Shown here: positions 8,317-16,642 of the stretch, piece by piece
Layout of the letters: each line of letters begins with the position of its first letter
How positions within the stretch are numbered: the first letter of the stretch is position 1
From: UBA5436 sp050951845
GTDB taxonomy: Bacteria > Bacillota > Clostridia > Saccharofermentanales > DTU023
Direction: 5' to 3'
Assembly (NCBI GenBank): GCA_050951845.1
Contig: JBMNJV010000005.1
Span: forward strand, 186,001-250,000
Length of the DNA: 64,000 nt
Translations under genes and position numbers: made by a program
Notes under the pieces: generated by a model
What the model saw: only the letters and a program-made list of their open reading frames with translations
What the model was told of the DNA's origin: nothing
Databases searched by the model: none

Positions 8317-8835
8317 TTAATCAATAAGCGGTACAACCGAAATAACACAAAAAGCTTCTATACCTTCGCCGCGTCCGACATCAGTCAGACCCTCCCCGCT
8401 GGTTGCAGTAAGCATAACTTGTTGAAGCTCAAGTTCCGTGATTTGAGCAATCGATTTTCTGATTTCCGTAATCAGCGGTAATAGTTTAGGGCGACGTGCT
8501 TGTACCGTAAAACTTATATGTAAAATCTCATAGTTAAGATCCGCCAAATCAGCTAAAGCTAATTCCAAGTATGCTTTGCTGTCAGTAATTCCATGGTTCA
8601 AACACAATTCATCGGCTACCGTACCGAGAATCGGTTTACAAGTAATTCCGGATATGGCATTGGTTAAGGCATGGAGCAAAACATCCGCATCACTATTTCC
8701 TGCTAGCCCCCGGCAATCCTTAATTTCCACTCCGCCCAATACTAAAACTTTCGGATCACCTTCTTCGACAAATCTGTGGCTGTCTTGACCGATGGCTTGA
8801 ATGGAATAATAATTTTGCTTAGATCTATTTGACAT
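8317..8835 (-). CDS. ispF: 2-C-methyl-D-erythritol 2,4-cyclodiphosphate synthase (IspF), divergent
   Basis: Fifth enzyme of the non-mevalonate isoprenoid pathway; it cyclises CDP-ME 2-phosphate to MEcPP with loss of CMP. At 172 residues it is near the usual size. Metal ligands are recognisable as Asp18 and His20 (GQDSHRF) and His55 (SDADVLLHAL). The C-terminal TATSGEGLTDVGRGEGIEAF matches the CMP-binding end. Unusually, the usual GDIG...FPDTD segment is replaced by LGTVADELCLNHGITDSKAYL, so the substrate lid differs from the enterobacterial enzyme. No ispD is adjacent. Identification as IspF family is firm; full activity is likely but not proven. Confidence 0.82.
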   Translation of the reverse strand: MSNRSKQNYYSIQAIGQDSHRFVEEGDPKVLVLGGVEIKDCRGLAGNSDADVLLHALTNAISGITCKPILGTVADELCLNHGITDSKAYLELALADLADLNYEILHISFTVQARRPKLLPLITEIRKSIAQITELELQQVMLTATSGEGLTDVGRGEGIEAFCVISVVPLID

Positions 8836-8929
8836 GATTTTTTCTCCGTTTTAAGTAATTAATTGAGATATCTGGTATGTATAAATATTCTTTGTCATTA
8901 AGAGACTTGTATTCTGCATCGTTTTGTCA

Positions 8930-9685
8930 TTAATCGGGATCGGGTATTCTGCATCGTATCGTGTGATAGCCTCCCGACTTATCCACAACAGTGACATCCG
9001 AAAATAATTCCTGTAAATATTTTAAAGCCGAAACAGCTCCCTGTTTTTTTTGCATGACAGTGTAGAAAACACCATCATAATTTATTGCTGCCGCAACTTC
9101 AGCAAATAATCGATAACAAACATCTTTGCCTGTACGGATTGGCGGATTCAGTAAAATCAGATCAAATTCTCTTTTTTTATCAGATATGTTTGTTCCTGGC
9201 AAAAGCTTTGAAGTTTTGTCTGATTCATTTGAGGCAGAGATTGATTCCGGAATACCGTCAGATTCAATTACCGTAATATCCAGACCATGTTTTTCAGAAT
9301 TTCTTTTGGTTAATTCAACCGCTCTTGGATTTATATCCACCGCATACCATTTTTGTCTTAAAAAAAATGTATTCAAAACTATTGAAACAACTCCATAGCC
9401 ACACCCTAAATCCAGGCACTTTTTCATCTGAACGTCTTTCAGCGATTCAGTCATGCTTTGTCGAGATTTATCAAATTCATTATTATCAGAAAAACCGGAA
9501 CAATTATCTGTTAATTCTTTCAGAACAGTTTTCAACATAACGTTTGTGCCATAATCTACTTTATTGCGCGAGAAAACTCCGCGATCAGTATAAAATTTAA
9601 AATCACGTCGGCTAATTGTATATTCAATTATTTTGATTTCATGATCTAATGCATGATCCGTTTTGAAATAATGTGATTGTGTCAT
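8930..9685 (-). CDS. RsmC/RlmG-like class I SAM methyltransferase
   Basis: A 251-residue single-domain Rossmann methyltransferase. Motif I is LDLGCGYGVVSIVL (about residues 93-106) and the substrate motif is LNPPIRTGKDVCY, the NPPI/F signature of N2-guanine or N6-adenine methyltransferases. The N-terminal YTISRRDFKFYTDRGVFSRNKVDYGT is typical of the RsmC group, which modifies a guanine of 16S rRNA. Compared with homologues it carries a polar insert (NESDKTSKLLPGTNISDKK) between the SAM domain and the NPP motif. Whether the target is 16S G1207 cannot be decided; E. coli RsmC is much longer because of a duplicated domain. Confidence 0.82.
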   Translation of the reverse strand: MTQSHYFKTDHALDHEIKIIEYTISRRDFKFYTDRGVFSRNKVDYGTNVMLKTVLKELTDNCSGFSDNNEFDKSRQSMTESLKDVQMKKCLDLGCGYGVVSIVLNTFFLRQKWYAVDINPRAVELTKRNSEKHGLDITVIESDGIPESISASNESDKTSKLLPGTNISDKKREFDLILLNPPIRTGKDVCYRLFAEVAAAINYDGVFYTVMQKKQGAVSALKYLQELFSDVTVVDKSGGYHTIRCRIPDPD

Positions 9686-9852
9686 ATTTATTAATTTTCA
9701 TTATATCGCTTAGTAATCGTTGTATTGCATTTAATAGAATTATCTTCGCTTTGAAATAGTTCATTAAAGTTTTCAAAGACTGCTTGTGCAAATTCAAACT
9801 AAAATATAATCTGTCATTTGCTAATATTCATATTCCATTAAGTTACAATATA

Positions 9853-10425
9853 TCAGATATAATTTAAAATAGCTTTGTTTTTACTCAAACCTATTAAAAG
9901 CGGTAAGCCCAGACCGAAAATTACAATTGTTTGCGAAAGTGTTATAGAGAGGATTGTGGTTAAAATAACTCCGATTACAGGGGTTTCCGGCGAGAAGAGA
10001 AATGGCAAATATGTTCCGACAATCAATCCGTTAAGAATTACCGGCGGAATCAGAGAAACAATTTTAGAAATGTTGGCACGTTTACGTAATCCGGCCTCTG
10101 CAAGTTGTTTGGTCTGATCCGTTTTCAAATATCGTCGGAACGGTTTTGCCAAAATATATGTTAAAAAAGCTGCGATTAAGGTTGTCAAGCTTCCTCCCAG
10201 AATATCAATCGGGCCGAGATTTTGCGGATTTAAAAAATTAGCTAAAAGACAACCTAGAAAGACCCCGGGGATTGCCGCGGGAGTGAGAGCCGGCAAAACA
10301 GTAATCGCTTCCGCCAGTCTGAATTGGATCATGCCGGATGCTATCTGAGCAAAAGGCAAGGTTAAAACCAAATATAGCCCCGCCAAAACACCGGCTAAAA
10401 TTAAATCAAAATATTTTCTTTTCAT
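9853..10425 (-). CDS. queT: QueT-family transporter (queuosine-precursor ECF S component)
   Basis: A 190-residue hydrophobic protein with about five or six membrane segments. The N-terminal GVLAGLYLVLTLPFAQIASG followed by IQFRLAEAITVLPALTP and GCLLANFLNP is the QueT family signature; QueT proteins import preQ1-type precursors of queuosine in Bacillota, using a shared ECF module. RBS GGAGGT precedes ATG. TATAAT is visible on the minus strand about 60 bp upstream. The roughly 50-nt leader shows no sequence matching a preQ1-I riboswitch, which often precedes queT. Confidence 0.85.
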   Translation of the reverse strand: MKRKYFDLILAGVLAGLYLVLTLPFAQIASGMIQFRLAEAITVLPALTPAAIPGVFLGCLLANFLNPQNLGPIDILGGSLTTLIAAFLTYILAKPFRRYLKTDQTKQLAEAGLRKRANISKIVSLIPPVILNGLIVGTYLPFLFSPETPVIGVILTTILSITLSQTIVIFGLGLPLLIGLSKNKAILNYI

Positions 10426-10530
10426 TTATACCTCCAAAGATGAGAAACAGTCATCCGGAAATCAGAATTTAATTATACCTTAAATAAAGATTTAATTGAT
10501 CATTAAATCAGGTTTTAATAAATAAAAATA

Positions 10531-10591
10531 AAGTTTGATGAATTATTTTATCAGGGTTTAAAAGTTTGATAAATCATTTTATCAGGGTTTA
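10531..10591. repeat. 30-bp direct repeat (period 31) containing small dyads
   Basis: Two copies, 10531-10560 and 10562-10591, differ at two positions; a further partial copy overlaps the 3' end of the SanA-like gene near 10608. Each copy contains a short dyad (on the minus strand TGATAAA and TTTATCA around a 4-nt loop in the second copy), so the transcript would form two small AU-rich hairpins downstream of the SanA-like gene. There is no good U-tract. Confidence 0.85.
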
Positions 10592-10604
10592 AATGATTAT
10601 TTAA

Positions 10605-11243
10605 TTAAGGTTTGATTATGCCTTTAATAAAATCTTTATCACGTGCAAAGATCTCTCTGGTTTCACGCAGCCATTGATCCGAGTATCTGTGTTGATCCGC
10701 TATCACACCGTTGGTGTTAAGTCCCAGTTGATTGGCAAGATAGATCGCGCGATAAAGATGATATTTTTGGCTAACCAGTAAAACCTTTTGAAAATTAAAT
10801 ATATTCAAACAACGTTGAACACTCTCATATGTTGAAAAACCGGACTTATCAAGAATCAAGTCTGATTCAGGTACACCTTGGTTCAAAATATATTCTCTCA
10901 TTACTTTGACTTCATCATAACCTTTTTCATCAGCTGAACCGTGACCGCTCAGCAATAATTTCGGCACAACACCCGCTTGGTACAGAGCCACCCCCATATC
11001 CAAGCGTTCTTGTAAAATAGGCGAAGGCTTGCCATCACGTACTCCCGCCCCAAAGATCAAAGCAGATTCATAGTCTTGAGATGTAATATTTTGAAGCGTG
11101 GTAATTTGACCGGAAGTTATTGTTATAATATATAGATTCGGTAAAAAGATCAGTAACAGAAAAATAATTATTATCATCAACAATCTTTTCCATTTAGTTT
11201 TAGATTTAGTATTAGACTTAGTCTTAGATCTAATATTTGTCAT
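10605..11243 (-). CDS. SanA/YdcF-like membrane-anchored DUF218 protein
   Basis: From the preferred ATG (212 residues) the protein has a very basic N-terminus built of repeated SKTK units, one membrane segment (LLMIIIIFLLLIFLPNLYII), and an extracytoplasmic DUF218 domain: ALIFGAGVRDGKPSPILQER, LLLSGHGS, and SGFSTYESVQRC...VLLVSQKYHLYRAI. SanA-type proteins influence envelope barrier function in enterobacteria; their biochemical role is not settled. The ORF can start at a TTG (11267), but the AGGGAG RBS lies between that codon and the ATG at 11243, which favours the latter. Monocistronic. Confidence 0.82.
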   Translation of the reverse strand: MTNIRSKTKSNTKSKTKWKRLLMIIIIFLLLIFLPNLYIITITSGQITTLQNITSQDYESALIFGAGVRDGKPSPILQERLDMGVALYQAGVVPKLLLSGHGSADEKGYDEVKVMREYILNQGVPESDLILDKSGFSTYESVQRCLNIFNFQKVLLVSQKYHLYRAIYLANQLGLNTNGVIADQHRYSDQWLRETREIFARDKDFIKGIIKP

Positions 11244-11415
11244 TTTTTTATGCACTCCCTGATTCAAAACATCATTATCGGTAATAAAACTACAATTATT
11301 TTATTTCCCAACATTATCCTATCCTATCTTATCTTTTTTGAGATTAATAAGAACTTTGAGTATTGTAAATTTTGACACCTCTGACTTAGTTTACATCTGT
11401 TTCTTGAGCGAATTA

Positions 11416-11723
11416 TGCCAAAAAAGCCGGCGCTGTGGGCTGCAATCCGCAGGATCGAAAATTTTGGCACAGCAAGAGTGGTTTCAGACAGATATCTGGT
11501 TTTGTTGTGCCAAAAAAGCCGGCGCTGTGGGCTGCAATCCGCAGGAACAAAAATTTTGGCACGGCAAGAGTGGTTTCAGACAGATATCTGGTTTTACTGT
11601 GCCAAAAAAGCCGGCGCTGTGGGCTGCAATCCGCAGGATCGAAAATTTTGGCACGGCAAGGGTGATTTCAGATAGTTATCTGGTTGTGCTGTGCCAAAAA
11701 AGCCGGTTCTGTGGGCTGAAATC
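11416..11723. repeat. 92-bp-period tandem array of palindromic units (left part)
   Basis: Units begin at 11416, 11508, 11600 and 11692, exactly 92 bp apart. Each has a ~56-bp core bounded by inverted arms (TGCCAAAA ... TTTTGGCA) with an inner stem CTGC-AATCC-GCAG, and a ~36-bp conserved spacer (GCAAGAGTGGTTTCAGACAG...). Cores are almost identical in units 1-3; unit 4 is slightly diverged in its left half. Since 92 is not a multiple of three, the similar peptides readable in three frames are a by-product, not genes. The fourth core is split by the insertion sequence and resumes at 13242. Confidence 0.93.
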
Positions 11724-11760
11724 TGAGCTGCACCCAAAAACCCGGACTCAATGTTTTTAT

Positions 11761-12615
11761 TTATGCGGCATGTTTTCTGTATTCGACAGGTGACATACCG
11801 TTTAAATTAACTTTAATTCGTTTATGATTATACCAATTTATATAACTTTGAATAGCTCGTTTTAACTCTGTGATAGATTGGAACGTAACTCCGTAGAACA
11901 TTTCTTGCTTTAACAAACCGAAAAAGTTTTCCATAGGAGAGTTATCGATACAGTTTCCTTTTCTTGACATACTTTGTTCAATTTGATTTTGTTCTAAACA
12001 GTCTGTCCATGCTTTATGCTGATATTGAAAACCTTGATCCGAATGTATAGTTAAATCATGTTGAGCCGGTAGCTTCTTAATAGCTTCTTGCAGGGCTTTT
12101 TTCGTAAACTTAACCGATGGACTTGTAGAAAGACTGAAAGAGACGATTTCTCTGTTGTATAAATCCATGATGGGTGATAGGAATAATTTCTGTTCTATTC
12201 CCGGAAGTTTAAACTCTGTGACATCAGTAACCCATTTTTCGTACATAGAATCTGCCTTGAAATCTCGTTTTAATTTATTGTCAGCTATCTTGCCTACCTT
12301 GCCTTTATAGGAGCTGTATTTTCGATTCTTTTTTCCATACGTTTGACATAGCAGGTTGTTTTCTTTCATGATTCGTAATACACGTTTATGGTTCACAACA
12401 CATCCTCGTTTTTTCAAAGCTATCGTCACCCTGCGATACCCATAGGTATCCTTGGCTTCCTCAATTATATTGCGGATAGCCGTGATCATTTCAGCATCTT
12501 TGCTTTCCGATGTATTCCATTTATGGGTCCATTCATAGAATGAGCTTTTAGGTAAATCGGCTATTTCTAATAAGCTGGATAACTGCATTTCTGGATTTTC
12601 TTGCCTTAATTCCAT
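11761..12615 (-). CDS. IS150-type transposase OrfB (DDE integrase domain)
   Basis: A 284-residue catalytic half of the transposase. An N-terminal HTH-like region (YGYRRVTIALKKRG, the HTH_21 signature) precedes an rve integrase core. The acidic triad is visible: Asp in KWVTDVTEF, Asp in LTIHSDQGFQYQ, and Glu in SPMENFFGLLKQE, with the D-E spacing typical for DD35E. ATG overlaps the orfA stop by one base (TAATG), and the frame lies at -1 to orfA and is open upstream, so an OrfAB fusion by -1 frameshifting is possible as well as reinitiation. Confidence 0.95.
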   Translation of the reverse strand: MELRQENPEMQLSSLLEIADLPKSSFYEWTHKWNTSESKDAEMITAIRNIIEEAKDTYGYRRVTIALKKRGCVVNHKRVLRIMKENNLLCQTYGKKNRKYSSYKGKVGKIADNKLKRDFKADSMYEKWVTDVTEFKLPGIEQKLFLSPIMDLYNREIVSFSLSTSPSVKFTKKALQEAIKKLPAQHDLTIHSDQGFQYQHKAWTDCLEQNQIEQSMSRKGNCIDNSPMENFFGLLKQEMFYGVTFQSITELKRAIQSYINWYNHKRIKVNLNGMSPVEYRKHAA

Positions 12616-13196
12616 TACCAGTTTCGTTTTTTCTTTGCTTCTAAATTTTCTTCGTGAATTAAGGCTTGCAACTTTTTTTCATAGGCCAAACTCACTTTTA
12701 GAAATTCATTTTCTTTTCTTAATCGTTTCAGTTCTTGACGCTCTGAATCACTTAATGGTTCTTCCACTATTGCATCCTTTACTTGATCCGATTGGTTGGT
12801 TGTTTTTTTATCTAACATATCTTCCTTGGTTTGTTTTCTCTTTTTACTTTGCAGACCGGCCATGCCTTCTTTGTCATACCGATTCTGCCAATTCTTGATC
12901 ATACCAAAATTCTTAATTTTAAAATGGCGGGCCGTCTCTTTATAGGTTAATTCGTGTAATTTTCTGTATTGTAGTACAGATAGCTTATATTCTCCACTAT
13001 ATGAGTTTTTTTTCATTACTTTTCTAAGGCCATCTGCTCCATATTGACGATAGTCATAAACCCATTTTCTTATAGAAGCTTCCGTTGCTATTCCATATTT
13101 TTTCGCCAATGACTCATGACTTCCTTCACCATTTAGATACGCTAACACTACCTTCAATTTAAGTTCAAACTTATACGATTTGTTTTTTCTGCTCAT
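12615..13196 (-). CDS. IS150-type transposase OrfA (DNA-binding)
   Basis: A 193-residue protein with two successive helix-turn-helix segments (LAKKYGIATEASIRKWVYDY and ETARHFKIKNFGMIKNWQNR), then a polar linker and a C-terminal leucine-zipper stretch (LKRLRKENEFLKVSLAYEKK). The double HTH is the hallmark of the IS150 subgroup OrfA, which binds the terminal repeats. The last codons contain a run AAGAAAAAACG just before the stop, a candidate slippery site. Confidence 0.93.
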   Translation of the reverse strand: MSRKNKSYKFELKLKVVLAYLNGEGSHESLAKKYGIATEASIRKWVYDYRQYGADGLRKVMKKNSYSGEYKLSVLQYRKLHELTYKETARHFKIKNFGMIKNWQNRYDKEGMAGLQSKKRKQTKEDMLDKKTTNQSDQVKDAIVEEPLSDSERQELKRLRKENEFLKVSLAYEKKLQALIHEENLEAKKKRNW

Positions 13197-13241
13197 TATT
13201 AAAAACCCTTTCTTTGAGTCCGGGTTTTGGGGGGCAGCTCA

Positions 13242-13269
13242 ATCCGCAGGATCGAAAATTTTGGCACGG
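13242..13269. repeat. Right remainder of the interrupted fourth palindromic unit
   Basis: The bases after the IS continue the 92-bp unit exactly from its internal position 29 (ATCCGCAGGATCG...TTTTGGCACGG). The match stops after the outer palindrome arm, so the array ends with a core and has four cores and three spacers. Confidence 0.9.
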
Positions 13270-13305
13270 TTACTCATTAGAAAATCGTTTTCTGCTTCAG
13301 AATCT

Positions 13306-16300
13306 TTAGCCGACAACCTCCATACCGATAGTTAAATCTTGACCATTAATGTTTACACTTGATACATGAGGAACACCGTCCTGTAAAGGTGCAACGGATA
13401 CAGCTAAAACATCTTCTTTTATTGTATCGGCAAAACGTTCAATCAATTCACCTAATTCTGCATTATCCGCATAGTACAGATTAATTCGATCGGCAACTTC
13501 AAATCCGCTATCCCGACGCATATTTTGGATTTTTGAAACGATTTCACGTACGTTGCCTTCATCAATCAATTCAGGAGTTAAGGTTGTATCTAAAGCAACC
13601 GTCACACCATAATCGGAAGCAGTCGCTAAACCTTCGGCTTGAATTGCAGAAACCAACAAATCTTCTTCGGTGAAAGTTTCCGTTACACCGGCAATTTCCA
13701 GCTCAATTTGACCTTTTGCTTGTAATTCAAGATAAGCTGCCCGACCGTTAATCGATGCAAGTTTTTTACTTACCTCACCTAAGTTTTTACCAAAACGTGG
13801 TCCTAATAAACGAAGTTGCGGTTTGAATTGATAATCCTGCAATTCAGTTGCATCAGTAATCCATTCCACTTGTTTGACATTTAATTCGTCAGCAACCAAC
13901 GGTATATAAGCATCATCCAACTTCTCATCGGAAACAATGAACATTTTAGTCAAAGGCTGACGGATTTTCATTTCTGAAATATTTCTTGCCGCACGACCGA
14001 GATTAACCAAATCCAAAACAATTTGCATTTGTTGCTCTAATTCCGGCTTAATTTTAGTGACATCATAGGTAGGAAAATCAGACAAATGAACACTTTCCGG
14101 TGCATCAGCAAAGAAATTAACTACTATATTTTGATAGATGTTTTCTGTCATGAACGGAATAAATGGAGCGGACAATCTGGTTAAAGTTTCCAGAACGGTA
14201 AACAAAGTCATATATGCATTAACTTTATCTTGTTCCATTCCGGAACCCCAGTAACGATCACGTGAGCGACGAACGTACCAGTTAGTCAAATCATCGACAA
14301 ATTTTTCCATGACTCGGGTTGAACCGGTGATATCATATTTTTCCATTCGTTGATCAACATCCTGTACCAAGGTGTTCAAACGGCTCAAAATCCAATGATC
14401 CATGACACTTAATTTATCATATTCAAGTTGATAACGGCTCGGATCAAATTGATCAATATCAGCATATAAGACGTAGAATGCATAGGTATTCCATAATCCG
14501 CTGATAAATTTGCGTTTCATCTCATTAACCATCTGAGCGGAAAAACGTGAAGGTAACCAAGGCTGACTGTTGCTGAAGAAATACCAGCGCACAGCATCTG
14601 CCCCTTCTTCGTCCAGTACTTCAAACGGATCGACAACATTGCCGATATGCTTCGACATCTTACGACCTTCTTCATCAAGAACATGACCCATTACAATACA
14701 ATTTTCAAAAGGTGAACGATCAAATACCGCTGTTCCCAGTGCCATAAGGGTATAGAACCAGCCTCTGGTTTGATCAACAGCCTCTGAAATAAAATCGGCA
14801 GGGAATGTTTTCTCGAATAATTCCTGATTTTCAAAAGGATAATGATATTGGGCAAAAGGCATTGCACCCGAATCAAACCAACCATCGATAACTTCCGGTA
14901 CTCTTTGCATCTTGCCTTGACATTCAGGACAATTAAGATGGACTGCATCAATATAGGGTCGATGCAATTCAATATCTTCCGGACAATTATCCGACATCGC
15001 TTTCAGCTCTTCTATCGAACCAACCAGATGATCGTGTCCGCAATCTTCACAACGCCAAATCGGTAGCGGTGTACCCCAATATCTTTCGCGTGACAAAGCC
15101 CAGTCTACAACATTTTCCAGGAACTTACCGAAACGGCCGGTCCCGATAGTCGGCGGAATCCAATTAACAGTACTGTTATTGGCAACCAGCTGATCTCTCA
15201 ATTCAGTCATTTTTACAAACCAAGACTGACGGGCATAGTACATCAACGGTGTATGACAACGCCAGCAGAACGGATAATTATGTGTGTGTTCCTGAGTTTT
15301 TAATAACAATCCGCGTTCTTGCAGATTTTTAATAATTTTCGGATCCGCTTCTTTGAAAGATAATCCGGCAAAATCTGTTGCCTCTTCAGGCATCGTTCCG
15401 TCTTCTTGAATAAATTGAACAAACGGTAAATCATAGATACGACCGACACGAGCGTCATCATCGCCGAAAGCAGGCGCCTGATGTACGATTCCGGTACCCT
15501 CATCCATCGTGACATATGTGTCCATCACAACATAAAAAGCGTCTTTTTTCTGTTGTGCAATCAGCGGTTCCGCATACGGGAATAATGGCTGATATTTTTT
15601 ATTAACCAAATCCTTGCCTTGCATTCTCTCTATTACGGTATAGTTTTCACCTAATACATCTTCGGCCAAAGATTCACCGACATAGTATCGGATTTGTTTA
15701 GCAGTGCCGTCAATATCCTGATTTACTTCAGCCAAAACATAATACTCTTCCGGATGTACACAGAGTGCAAGGTTCGACGGTAAGGTCCAAGGAGTCGTTG
15801 TCCAGGCAGTCAGATATGTATCCGTTTCGCCTTCAACCGCAAAACGCACATATACTGACGATTCGGTGACATCTTCATAACCTTGAGCTACTTCATGACT
15901 TGATAAGGCTGTTCCGCAACGCGGACAATAAGGTACAACTTTATGTCCCTGATAAATCAATCCTTTATCCCAGATCTGACGCAAAGCCCACCAACCTGAT
16001 TCGATATAATTGTTTTCATATGTAATATAGGGATTCTCCATGTCTGCCCAAAAAGCTATTCTTTCAGACATTTCTTCCCATTCGTTTGTATATTTCCAAA
16101 CACTTTCTTTACATTTTTTGATAAAAGGCTCTATGCCATATTCTTCAATTTGTTCTTTGCCGTCCAAACCCAGCAGACGTTCGACTTCCAGTTCAACCGG
16201 TAACCCATGTGTATCCCAACCGGCTTTACGATATACGTTTTTGCCTTTCATGATGTGGTAGCGCGGAATAACGTCTTTAATAACTCTGGTCAGAACATGG

Positions 16301-16470
16301 CCGATATGCGGTTTACCGTTTGCTGTCGGCGGACCGTCATAAAAAACGAAATTTTCACCGTTTTTCCGGAGTTTAGTTTGTTTGTCAAAAATTTTATTAT
16401 CATTCCAAAACTTCGAAATCTTTTTTTCACGTTCGACAAAATCTAATGAACTATCTACTTTTGTATACAT
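13306..16470 (-). CDS. ileS: Isoleucyl-tRNA synthetase, type 2
   Basis: Charges tRNA-Ile in the cytoplasm. It is 1054 residues, longer than the type 1 enzyme. HIGH is exact at residues 55-58 (NGKPHIGHV) and the KMSKS loop is EGRKMSKHIGNV near 603. A long CP1 editing domain and the pair CPRCGTALSSHEV and CEDCGH follow the layout of Thermus/eukaryote-like (type 2) IleRS; type 2 enzymes are commonly less sensitive to mupirocin. The C-terminal anticodon-binding part is complete. RBS AAGGAG lies 5 bases before ATG. Expression is controlled by the T-box leader upstream. The IS-split palindromic array lies directly downstream. Confidence 0.97.
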   Translation of the reverse strand: MYTKVDSSLDFVEREKKISKFWNDNKIFDKQTKLRKNGENFVFYDGPPTANGKPHIGHVLTRVIKDVIPRYHIMKGKNVYRKAGWDTHGLPVELEVERLLGLDGKEQIEEYGIEPFIKKCKESVWKYTNEWEEMSERIAFWADMENPYITYENNYIESGWWALRQIWDKGLIYQGHKVVPYCPRCGTALSSHEVAQGYEDVTESSVYVRFAVEGETDTYLTAWTTTPWTLPSNLALCVHPEEYYVLAEVNQDIDGTAKQIRYYVGESLAEDVLGENYTVIERMQGKDLVNKKYQPLFPYAEPLIAQQKKDAFYVVMDTYVTMDEGTGIVHQAPAFGDDDARVGRIYDLPFVQFIQEDGTMPEEATDFAGLSFKEADPKIIKNLQERGLLLKTQEHTHNYPFCWRCHTPLMYYARQSWFVKMTELRDQLVANNSTVNWIPPTIGTGRFGKFLENVVDWALSRERYWGTPLPIWRCEDCGHDHLVGSIEELKAMSDNCPEDIELHRPYIDAVHLNCPECQGKMQRVPEVIDGWFDSGAMPFAQYHYPFENQELFEKTFPADFISEAVDQTRGWFYTLMALGTAVFDRSPFENCIVMGHVLDEEGRKMSKHIGNVVDPFEVLDEEGADAVRWYFFSNSQPWLPSRFSAQMVNEMKRKFISGLWNTYAFYVLYADIDQFDPSRYQLEYDKLSVMDHWILSRLNTLVQDVDQRMEKYDITGSTRVMEKFVDDLTNWYVRRSRDRYWGSGMEQDKVNAYMTLFTVLETLTRLSAPFIPFMTENIYQNIVVNFFADAPESVHLSDFPTYDVTKIKPELEQQMQIVLDLVNLGRAARNISEMKIRQPLTKMFIVSDEKLDDAYIPLVADELNVKQVEWITDATELQDYQFKPQLRLLGPRFGKNLGEVSKKLASINGRAAYLELQAKGQIELEIAGVTETFTEEDLLVSAIQAEGLATASDYGVTVALDTTLTPELIDEGNVREIVSKIQNMRRDSGFEVADRINLYYADNAELGELIERFADTIKEDVLAVSVAPLQDGVPHVSSVNINGQDLTIGMEVVG

Positions 16471-16560
16471 ATTTACTCCTTCAAGTAATTATTATCCGAA
16501 TTTTTCATCTCTTTTAAATCGGCAAAACCTCGTAATTTAATTCATTTGGCTTTTTCCAAT

Positions 16561-16588
16561 AAAAAAGCGCCTCTTCAGCCGGGGCGCA
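16561..16588 (-). terminator. Regulated terminator of the ileS T-box
   Basis: On the minus strand GCGCCCCGGCTGAAGAGGCG(C) folds with GCGCC/GGCGC arms and is followed by six T. It competes with the antiterminator formed by the T-box sequence. Confidence 0.88.
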
Positions 16589-16642
16589 AATCTGCACGGT
16601 ACCACCCGTTTTCATAAATTAATTGTATTCTTGCCTCTACCT

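Larger units (their letters stand above)
11724..13241 (-). mobile_element. Complete IS3-family (IS150-type) insertion sequence
   Basis: A 1518-bp element with TG...CA ends. The 28-bp terminal inverted repeats (11724-11751 and 13214-13241) match at 26 positions. It is flanked by a 3-bp target duplication, ATC (11721-11723 and 13242-13244), usual for IS150-type elements. It encodes orfA and orfB on the minus strand, both intact, so it may be active. Removing the element and one ATC regenerates a normal fourth palindromic unit, which shows exactly where it inserted: in the five-base loop of the inner stem. Confidence 0.93.

Noticed and set aside
10426..10500. preQ1 riboswitch before queT
   Set aside because: The leader is short and lacks the AGAGGUUCUAGC-type aptamer and pseudoknot.
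11416..11723. CRISPR-like array
   Set aside because: The 36-bp spacers are nearly identical to each other, the repeat core is palindromic and too long, and no cas gene is near.
11338..11793. Three overlapping plus-strand ORFs (76-151 codons) in the 92-bp array
   Set aside because: The same peptide text appears in three frames because the 92-bp period is not a multiple of three; no RBS, and one frame runs into the IS.
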